In this document: positions 52,142-58,480 of the stretch, piece by piece
Layout of the letters: the number at the start of each line of letters is the position of its first letter
Position numbering within the stretch: the first letter of the stretch is position 1
NCBI RefSeq assembly: GCF_900111325.1
Contig: NZ_FOGW01000017.1
Coordinates: 1-58,480 of the forward strand
Direction: 5' to 3'
Length of the DNA stretch: 58,480 nt
Source: Lachnobacterium bovis
GTDB lineage: Bacteria > Bacillota > Clostridia > Lachnospirales > Lachnospiraceae
Program-made: the position numbers and the translations under genes
Notes under the pieces: generated by a model
The model's database searches: none
Told to the model about the DNA's origin: nothing
What the model saw: only the letters and a program-made list of their open reading frames with translations

Positions 52142-54538
52142 TTAGTCGAATTCGGCAATTGTAACACCAGCATCACCTTCGCCGAATTCTCCAAGGTGAT
52201 ATGATTTTATATATTTTTGACGTTTAAGATAAGCCTGTACAGCTTTTCTGAGTGCGCCAGTACCTTTTCCGTGAACTATTCTAACAGATGATAAATGAGC
52301 AATATAAGCATCATCAAGGTATTTATCAAGTACAGCTAGTGCTTCATCTGTTGTCATACCAATTAAGTTTATTTCAGATGAAACATTTGCAGATTTAGAC
52401 ATTTTTATTTTACCAGCTCCGCTAGAATGTTTTTTGCCAGAAGAAATTGGTTTAGAACCAAAAGTTGTGCTTTCATCCTTAACTAGAACAAGGTCACTAA
52501 TATTTACATTAGAACGTAAAATACCCATTTGAACCTGTAAATCTCCACGCGCATTTGGCAAAGTGTGAACAGTTCCGATTATGTTCATGCTAAGAACTTT
52601 TACTTTGTCGCCGATATGAAGGTTCTTAGGAACATTGTTGTTAACAGCTTTTTTCTTTTTTATGTTAGAAAGTTTCTTTTCGTTGTCAGTCATCTTTTGA
52701 CGAAGAGCTGTTCTTTCACGTTCCATTTGAGCCATAGGAGCAACACCTTTTCCGTATTTGTGGAAATTGCGGATAGTTGTGTCGGCAAGGGTTTTGGCTT
52801 CTTGTAAAATTCTAAGTGCTTCTTCATTAGCATCACGAATGATTTTTTGTTTTTTGGCATCAATGTTTTCTTTTTTAGTTTCAAGCTGTTCCTTAAGAGT
52901 TTTGATTTCTCGCTTGTAATTTGCAATAGCAATTCTTTCGTTTTCAATAGTTTTACGACTAGTTTCGAGATCTGCAAGTAAATCTTCAAAAGCTTCATCT
53001 TGTTGGCCAAGTCGTGATCGAGCATCATCTATAATATTGTCATTTAAGCCAAGTTTTGATGATATGGCAAAAGCATTACTTTTTCCAGGAATACCAATGA
53101 GTAATCTATAAGTTGGACTTAAAGTTTCTACATCGAACTCGCAACAAGCGTTTTCTACGTTATCAGATGTTAAAGCGTATACTTTTAATTCGCTGTAGTG
53201 AGTAGTTGCCATAGTTGTAGAACCGTATTGAAGGAGCTTATTTAAGATTGCAATTGCTAAAGCAGCACCTTCGGTTGGATCAGTTCCGGCACATAATTCG
53301 TCGAATAAAACAAGGCTTTCGCTGTCTGCGTGTTTTAAAATTTCAACAATATTTGTCATATGAGAGGAGAAAGTACTAAGACTTTGTTCAATACTTTGCT
53401 CATCACCAATGTCAGCGTATATTTCCTTAAAAATAGCAAGTTCAGAACGGTCAGATGCAGGAATTAATAAACCAGCTTGACCCATTAAGGTTAGAAGACC
53501 TACTGTTTTTAAGGAAACTGTTTTACCACCAGTATTTGGACCTGTTACAATTAGTTGATTATAGTCGGAACCAATATGAATATTAATTGGAACGACTTTC
53601 TTTTGGTCTAGTAAAGGGTGACGTCCTTTTAAAATATTTATATAACCATTTGTATTAAAAATTGGTTTAGTTCCGTTATAATCTTTTGCTAGGTGTGCCT
53701 TTGCAAAAATAAAATCAAGTTCAACTAAGATTTTATAATCTGTAGCAATTGCAACAGAGTAAGATAAAACTTCTTCGCTTAATTTTTGTAAAATTACATT
53801 TATTTCTTCTTCTTCTGCTATAAATAATTTTTTTAAATCATTATTTAAATTTACAACAGCCATTGGTTCAATAAAAAGAGTAGAACCGGTTGAAGATTGG
53901 TCATGAACCATTCCTGGAACCTGAGATTTATGCTCGGCTTTAACAGGAAGACAATATCTTCCATCACGCATTGTAACTACAGCATCTTGTAGGTAAGAAC
54001 GTGTAGTAGAATTATTCATAATAGTCATAAGCTGAGCATGAATTCTATCATTCATACCACGTATTTTTTTTCGAATAGACGATAAAGTAGAACTTGCGTC
54101 ATCTGCAATTTCATTTTCTGAAATGATGCAACGTTTAATTTCATCTGATAAATTTGTGAGTGGTTCAAGACTATCAAATAATGGTGTTAAAGAATCGTCA
54201 CCAGTATTTGATTCACTTCTTGAGTAAGATTTAGCACGTTTGGCTACTTCAAGTAGAGAACTAATTTTTAAAAGTTCTATAGTATTTAAAGAACCACCTA
54301 TTTCTATTCTTTTGAGAGAACCATTAATATTAGATACGCCTACAAATGAAAGACGAGAATCTTTAAAAATTCGATTTAACGCATCATTAGTTGTTTCTAA
54401 GAGATAATTGATTTTATCGATATCAGTTAGAGGCTTTATCGAAAGACATCTTTTTTTAGCATCAGAAGATGCAGCATAATTAGCAAGAGTGTCTAATATT
54501 TTATTGTATTCTAGTGTTTTATAAACTTTCTTATTCAT
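52142..54538 (-). CDS. mutS2: Endonuclease MutS2
   Basis: A 798-residue protein. The MutS core ATPase has Walker A GPNTGGKT and Walker B LVLFDELCAGTDPTEG. A long coiled coil (about 515-635) follows, then a basic KOW-like segment, and the C-terminal Smr nuclease domain with INLIGMTTDEALAVLDKYL and HGKGTGALR. The mismatch-binding domain I of MutS is lacking, as expected. It acts in recombination control or rescue of collided ribosomes. The start is ATG at 54538 behind AAAAGGA; an upstream in-frame ATG at 54559 contains that site. Confidence 0.96.
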   Translation of the reverse strand: MNKKVYKTLEYNKILDTLANYAASSDAKKRCLSIKPLTDIDKINYLLETTNDALNRIFKDSRLSFVGVSNINGSLKRIEIGGSLNTIELLKISSLLEVAKRAKSYSRSESNTGDDSLTPLFDSLEPLTNLSDEIKRCIISENEIADDASSTLSSIRKKIRGMNDRIHAQLMTIMNNSTTRSYLQDAVVTMRDGRYCLPVKAEHKSQVPGMVHDQSSTGSTLFIEPMAVVNLNNDLKKLFIAEEEEINVILQKLSEEVLSYSVAIATDYKILVELDFIFAKAHLAKDYNGTKPIFNTNGYINILKGRHPLLDQKKVVPINIHIGSDYNQLIVTGPNTGGKTVSLKTVGLLTLMGQAGLLIPASDRSELAIFKEIYADIGDEQSIEQSLSTFSSHMTNIVEILKHADSESLVLFDELCAGTDPTEGAALAIAILNKLLQYGSTTMATTHYSELKVYALTSDNVENACCEFDVETLSPTYRLLIGIPGKSNAFAISSKLGLNDNIIDDARSRLGQQDEAFEDLLADLETSRKTIENERIAIANYKREIKTLKEQLETKKENIDAKKQKIIRDANEEALRILQEAKTLADTTIRNFHKYGKGVAPMAQMERERTALRQKMTDNEKKLSNIKKKKAVNNNVPKNLHIGDKVKVLSMNIIGTVHTLPNARGDLQVQMGILRSNVNISDLVLVKDESTTFGSKPISSGKKHSSGAGKIKMSKSANVSSEINLIGMTTDEALAVLDKYLDDAYIAHLSSVRIVHGKGTGALRKAVQAYLKRQKYIKSYHLGEFGEGDAGVTIAEFD

Positions 54539-54690
54539 ATATTTTTCCTTTTGTATCATTCATAAATTTATTTTTTATAAAAAATTTTATATTTTATTAT
54601 TAAATTAAAACCTACATTATTATTATATATTATAATTTTAGAATCGAAAAGATTTATATAAGTGAAAAAAATTATATTTTTCTAAAAAGG

Positions 54691-54719
54691 TTGCATGAAA
54701 ATATGTTTGCTAATATAAT
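54691..54719 (+). promoter_or_regulatory. Promoter of the yhaM-rlmD unit
   Basis: TTGCAT (54691-54696) and TATAAT (54714-54719) are spaced 17 bases, 36 bases before the ATG at 54755, divergent from mutS2. Confidence 0.78.
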
Positions 54720-54754
54720 TAGTAGAGAGACAAGATGATATAGTGGAGGATAAA

Positions 54755-55699
54755 ATGAGATATATAGATACACTTCGTGAAGGAGATCAAATACAAGAGA
54801 TTTATTTATGCAAAAGTAGACAGACTGCATTAACTAAAGGTGGAAAGCCTTATGAGAACGTTATTTTACAGGATAAAACTGGTATTTTAGACGCCAAAAT
54901 TTGGAATCCAAATGATAGCGGAATCAGAGAGTTTGACAGTTTAGATTATGTAGAAGTAACTGGTAGCATAACGCTTTTTATGGGGAAGAACCAATTATCT
55001 ATTCGTTCAACAAGAAAAGTGGAAGAAGGAGAGTATGATCCAAGTGATTATTTACCAATTTCACAGAAGAATTTAGATGAAATGTATGGTGAACTTGAAA
55101 AAATAATGAATAGTGTTCGTAATCCATATTTAAATAAATTATTACATAGTTTTTTTGATGATCCAGAATTTGTTAAAAGATTTAAATTTCATTCAGCAGC
55201 TAAAAGTGTACATCATGGATTCGTTGGAGGCTTATTAGAGCATACATTAGGAGTAACTCAAAATTGTGAGTATTTTGCAAAACAATACCCTATTTTAAAT
55301 AGAGATTTATTAATTACAGCAGCTATTTTCCATGATATGGGTAAATTAAAGGAAATTTCTAGATTTCCAGAGAACGATTATACAGATGTTGGACAATTAT
55401 TAGGTCATATTATGATTGGTGCAGAATGGATAGGTGAGCACATTCGTCAAATAGAAGGATTTCCAGTTATACTTGAGAATGAATTAAAACACTGTATTTT
55501 AGCACATCATGGAGAGTTAGAATTTGGTTCTCCTAAGAAACCTGCATTAATTGAAGCACTTGCGTTATCATTTGCTGATAATATTGATGCTAAAATGGAA
55601 ACAGTTAAAGAAATTCTTGATAAGACAGAAGAAGATAATCTTGAATGGCAAGGATTTAATCGTTTATTAGATAGTAATTTTAGAAGAACAAGTAAGTAG
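54755..55699 (+). CDS. YhaM-like 3'-5' exoribonuclease (OB plus HD)
   Basis: A 314-residue protein, the usual YhaM length. An N-terminal OB-fold (about 10-95, with LTKGGKPYENVILQDKTGILDAKIWN) precedes an HD domain with the metal site in HHGFVGGLLEHTLGV and AIFHDMGKL. YhaM degrades RNA from the 3' end. I choose ATG 54755, five bases after GGAGG, over a GTG at 54743 that overlaps the site. The rlmD gene follows after nine bases. Confidence 0.9.
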   Translation: MRYIDTLREGDQIQEIYLCKSRQTALTKGGKPYENVILQDKTGILDAKIWNPNDSGIREFDSLDYVEVTGSITLFMGKNQLSIRSTRKVEEGEYDPSDYLPISQKNLDEMYGELEKIMNSVRNPYLNKLLHSFFDDPEFVKRFKFHSAAKSVHHGFVGGLLEHTLGVTQNCEYFAKQYPILNRDLLITAAIFHDMGKLKEISRFPENDYTDVGQLLGHIMIGAEWIGEHIRQIEGFPVILENELKHCILAHHGELEFGSPKKPALIEALALSFADNIDAKMETVKEILDKTEEDNLEWQGFNRLLDSNFRRTSK

Positions 55700-55708
55700 G
55701 AGAGTTTT

Positions 55709-57199
55709 ATGCAAAAAAACGATATTTTCCAAGTAGAAATAATGGATATAGGCGTAGATGGAGAAGGTATTGGTAAATACGAAGGTATAACTTTTTTTAT
55801 AAAAGATGCGGTTGTAGGAGATTTGGTAGAAGCCAAAATCACTAAGCTTAAAAAAAATTATGGATATGCTAGAGTTGAAAAAATTATTAAACCTTCATCA
55901 GATCGTGTGGAATTAAAATGTAGTATTGCCAAACGATGTGGAGGATGCCAAATACAGCAAGTTTCATATCAAAGACAACTTAAATTTAAAGAAGATAAGG
56001 TGAAAAATAATCTTATAAGAATTGGAAAGTTTACTAAAGAAGAAATAGAAAGTGTTTTTGAACCTATAGTTGGAATGGATGACCCATTTAGATATAGAAA
56101 CAAAGCGCAGTATCCGGTTGGAATGGATAAAGAGGGAAATATTGTAACAGGATTTTATGCACAAAGATCGCATGATATTATTTCAATAGAAAATAATGAT
56201 TGTAAATTAGGAATTACAGAAAATGCGAAGATTCTTGATTTAGTGAAAGAATATATGCAGGAAAATTCAATCAAACCTTATAATGAGAATACTAAAAAAG
56301 GTTTAGTTAGACATATCTTGATTAGAAAAGGTTTTGACACAAATCAAATCATGGTATGCTTGATTATAAATGGTGATATTTTACCAAAACAAGAGAAATT
56401 GATTGAAAAACTTAAAGGTATACAGGGAATGACATCAATTTCTATTAACAAAAATAAAGAAAATACAAATGTTATTCTTGGAAAAGAAACAGTTGTAATC
56501 TGGGGCGAATCATATATAAAAGATTTTATTACGTTAAATGAAGTAAATAGAGATAAGACGGGTAGAATTTCGTTCCAAAGAACTGATAAAAAAGTTGGTT
56601 ACCAGATATCGGCTCAATCGTTTTTCCAGGTCAATCCACAGCAGACAGAGAAGCTTTATAGTCTAGCGTTAGATTATGCTGGTTTAAAGGGCGAAGAGAG
56701 TGTTTGGGATTTATATTGTGGAATTGGTACTATTTCTTTGTTTTTAGCAAATAAAGCAAAAAATGTTTATGGTGTAGAGATTGTTGAACAAGCAATTGAA
56801 GATGCTAAAAGAAATGCTAAGCTAAATAATATAAATAATGCTAAATTTTTCGTTGGAAAAGCGGAAGATGTAATCAGTCAATTTTATCAAAAAAATAATA
56901 TTGACGGAGATAATACATCAAAGCAATCAATTGATACGTCTGTTGATGAAGAGATGATGAAACCAGATATTATTGTTGTAGATCCACCTAGAAAAGGTTG
57001 TGATAATCTTTGTTTGGATACTATACTAAACATGGCACCTCCTAAAATAGTATACGTAAGTTGTGATTCGGCAACATTGGCCCGTGACTTAAGATATTTG
57101 TGTGAAGGTGGATATGAGTTGAAGAAGGTTTGTCCAGTGGATCAGTTTGCACAGACGACACATGTCGAGACTGTAGTGTTGCTCACAAGAGTGAACTAA
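55709..57199 (+). CDS. rlmD: 23S rRNA (uracil-C5)-methyltransferase, RlmD/RlmCD type
   Basis: A 496-residue enzyme. An N-terminal TRAM domain (1-60) is followed by [4Fe-4S] cysteines C71, C77, C80 and one near 166. The SAM core has the QVNPQQTEKLY and LYCGIGTISLFLA motifs, then DPPRKGCD, and the catalytic Cys in YVSCDSATLARDL, ending HVETVVLL. It methylates uracil 1939 and/or 747. An insert of ~20 polar residues lies near 395. AGGAG precedes the ATG. Confidence 0.95.
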   Translation: MQKNDIFQVEIMDIGVDGEGIGKYEGITFFIKDAVVGDLVEAKITKLKKNYGYARVEKIIKPSSDRVELKCSIAKRCGGCQIQQVSYQRQLKFKEDKVKNNLIRIGKFTKEEIESVFEPIVGMDDPFRYRNKAQYPVGMDKEGNIVTGFYAQRSHDIISIENNDCKLGITENAKILDLVKEYMQENSIKPYNENTKKGLVRHILIRKGFDTNQIMVCLIINGDILPKQEKLIEKLKGIQGMTSISINKNKENTNVILGKETVVIWGESYIKDFITLNEVNRDKTGRISFQRTDKKVGYQISAQSFFQVNPQQTEKLYSLALDYAGLKGEESVWDLYCGIGTISLFLANKAKNVYGVEIVEQAIEDAKRNAKLNNINNAKFFVGKAEDVISQFYQKNNIDGDNTSKQSIDTSVDEEMMKPDIIVVDPPRKGCDNLCLDTILNMAPPKIVYVSCDSATLARDLRYLCEGGYELKKVCPVDQFAQTTHVETVVLLTRVN

Positions 57200-57404
57200 T
57201 AGAAATCCTTGAATTTACGCACTTTTTCGAGCATTTCACGTTTGATAAGACTGATTATTCTGAGCGTGGAAAGCACATGAAAAAGTATATTCGGGTGGTT
57301 GTAGCTGTCGAACTCGTGACAGTAGGTGCAAAAATAGAGCCTACGTCGTGACAGTAGTGCACTACTTGAATATGTCTGATATAAACAAAATAAGAATCGT
57401 CGGA
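57200..57404 (+). other. Region of unlike composition after rlmD
   Basis: About 205 bases with visibly higher G+C than the surroundings. It holds a direct repeat TCGTGACAGTAG (57314-57325 and 57346-57357) and a perfect palindrome GTAGTGCACTAC (57354-57365). A short open frame continuing out of phase with rlmD reads KKYIRVVVAVELVTVGAKIE but has no start or ribosome binding site of its own. I cannot assign it. Confidence 0.5.
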
Positions 57405-57448
57405 AGACGCTTAACTTACAGCATTTCCTGTAAGTTAGGCGTCTTTTT
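57405..57448 (+). terminator. Strong 17-bp terminator preceding the group II intron
   Basis: AGACGCTTAACTTACAG (57405-57421) pairs base for base (one G-T) with CTGTAAGTTAGGCGTCT (57428-57444) around CATTTC, followed by TTTT. The intron 5' end begins four bases later. Confidence 0.93.
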
Positions 57449-57451
57449 GTT

Positions 57452-58187
57452 GTGCGCCTAGCGGCGCACGTTTCTTACGGGTTAAAGTCCCGAATCCGCC
57501 CGGTAGTGGGAAGGATATAGCCGAAAGCAAGGGTGTCCGCCGCGAGACGGAATCTGAAGGAAGCTGGATGTGAGGAACATACTAACTCACGGGCAAATCT
57601 CTGGTCTGACGTACAGAAATCTCATATGAGGTTATGCATGAGGGTAAGGCTGCGGTACAAGTTGAAGCCCAATAACTACACGGAATCATGCATGATAAAT
57701 GAGGCAGATGGATGGAGAGGAAGAAACGTGTGGTACCTAGGGAGGTCTGTGTGAAACGCTCTGAAAGGAGTAACCACCGTACAAGGTAACGAGGCGGTGC
57801 TGAACATGCAGAAGTCAGCAGAGGTCATAGTAGGGATATGGACATGTAAACATGGACATGCTAACCGAAGGACCGAATCAATAGGAGTCTTAAGTATGAC
57901 CGAGAAAGGAGGAATGACCGTTAATGGTAGAAAACATTGAAGATAATGGCTGTTCGCAAAGAGATAATGCGGAACATGAAGGGTATGCGAAAGCGCTTAG
58001 GTCATTCAATCGGATATGGAAAGAAAGAGACAGTGCACAGCCGAAGCTCTTGGAAGCGATACTGTATAAGGACAACTTTAACAGAGCGTATAAAAGAGTT
58101 AAGGCAAACAAGGGAGCGCCAGGTATTGATGGTATGACCATTGAAGAGGCACTTCCGTACCTTAAGGAATATCAGCAAGAGTTAACT
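57452..58187 (+). mobile_element. Group II intron, 5' portion
   Basis: The element begins with GTGCGCCTAGCGGCGCACG (57452-57470), a typical GUGCG 5' end and domain I hairpin. Domain I-like structured sequence of high G+C follows (AGCCGAAAGCAAGGGTGTCC near 57519), then an ORF that reads as an intron maturase. It sits directly behind a terminator stem, a location preferred by class C introns. The 3' part of the intron is not present here, because an IS21-type end interrupts the ORF at about 58188. Confidence 0.85.
57924..58187 (+). pseudogene. ltrA: Group II intron reverse transcriptase/maturase, truncated
   Basis: About 88 residues of the N-terminal RT region are recognisable: LLEAILYKDNFNRAYKRVKANKG and APGIDGMTIEEALPYLKEY match the RT-0/RT-1 area of intron-encoded proteins. 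After QQELT the frame runs into the end of an IS and stops at 58218. The YXDD catalytic domain and the maturase domain are missing, so it is inactive as read here. AGGAGG lies at 57907-57912. Confidence 0.88.
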
Positions 58188-58480
58188 GTGTTGGAGTCAG
58201 GCGAGATTAGCCATTTTTAGACCGGTAGAATTAACCAATTTTAGGACATATAAAAATAGCCAATGTACCTTTTCCTTTCGTTTTACTTATTATTTAATGG
58301 TGATAATTCACCAGCTGTTATTGCTACAGTTTCACATTTGCTTCCACGATAGCTGTTTCCTTTAATCATAAAAACCATCGCATCGTCAAATATTCTATCA
58401 AGTGCGCAAAGTAAAGAAGAATCTTCTCCGAAGTATTCACCCCATTTATCAGGGCTCTTATTACTTGTAAATATCATATT
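58188..58480 (-). mobile_element. IS21-family insertion sequence, one end (partial)
   Basis: The maturase frame breaks at about 58188 with GTGTTGGAGTCAGGCGAG. Three related terminal repeats follow, ATTAGCCATTTTTAG (58206), ATTAACCAATTTTAG (58230) and AATAGCCAATGTACC (58255), as in IS21-family ends that carry multiple transposase sites. The istB tail is encoded inwards. The IS continues past the window. Confidence 0.8.
58283..58480 (-). CDS. istB: IstB-like ATP-binding transposition helper, C-terminal part
   Basis: The last ~64 residues of an IstB protein: IFTSNKSPDKWGEYF followed by the RIFDDAMVFMIKGNSYRG block, which match the conserved sensor and C-terminal region of IS21 helper ATPases. 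It runs out of the window on the right, so the Walker motifs are not seen. IstB assists the IstA transposase in target selection. Confidence 0.9.
   Translation of the reverse strand, partial: NMIFTSNKSPDKWGEYFGEDSSLLCALDRIFDDAMVFMIKGNSYRGSKCETVAITAGELSPLNNK

Overview
The window is AT-rich DNA (roughly 30% G+C by eye) with strong AGGAGG-type ribosome binding sites, canonical TTGaca-17-TATAAT promoters, a T-box leader, RsgI, VanW, ECF-transporter and HemZ genes. The gene order relA-MBL-hemZ-hisS-aspS, and the sequence style overall, suggest a low-GC Clostridia chromosome, most likely Lachnospiraceae. The species cannot be fixed from sequence alone.

Layout. 1-400: 3' end of a 23S rRNA, tRNA-Trp and a terminator; no 5S gene follows the 23S. 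420-2065: trpS behind its own promoter and a Trp-specific T-box leader. 2164-4695: GNAT acetyltransferase, CorA and a convergent RlmI-like methyltransferase. 5071-9064: lineage-type proteins (a large protein with a cyclic-nucleotide-binding-like N-terminus, an unknown 148-residue protein, an HTH protein with a degenerate Fic domain). 9143-11440: a polar amino acid ABC transporter. 11583-15989: RsgI-like anti-sigma factor, Nudix hydrolase, small alarmone synthetase, SseB-domain protein and an unknown. 16157-23324: YbaK deacylase, an HdeD-like membrane protein, then a TetR-regulated MMPL exporter with a secreted heptad-repeat partner and an MntP-like pump. 23526-27143: membrane GGDEF protein with a receiver-like tail, Nth, a DnaQ-type exonuclease, a TPR protein and a 36-residue membrane peptide. 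27248-35564: VanW protein, AIR-synthase-like protein, Lrp regulator plus aminotransferase, TrmL, EcfA1-EcfA2-EcfT and TruA. 35686-38972: a minimal type IV pilus-like module (PilT, a PilM-PilN-like fusion, a PilO-like protein). 39103-48404: cyclophilin, GNAT, then long RelA/SpoT, MBL hydrolase, HemZ, HisRS and AspRS. 48563-57199: an anchored coiled-coil unknown, a leftward mutS2-response regulator-histidine kinase run, a YhaM-like exoribonuclease and RlmD. 57405-58480: a terminator, the 5' part of a group II intron directly behind it, and an IS21-family element that cuts the intron ORF; the window ends inside istB.

How the parts work together. Several units concern translation and the stringent response: rRNA/tRNA-Trp/TrpRS, HisRS, AspRS, TrmL, TruA, RlmD, YbaK and two alarmone synthetases. 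The observations I rate highest are: the adjacency of tRNA-Trp, its T-box sensor and TrpRS; the PilT/PilMN/PilO module with no pilin or assembly ATPase in view; the HTH-Fic pseudoenzyme; three promoters each followed directly by an RNA hairpin before the gene; and the terminator, group II intron and IS21 nesting at the right end. All family calls are by reading motifs; no database search was run.
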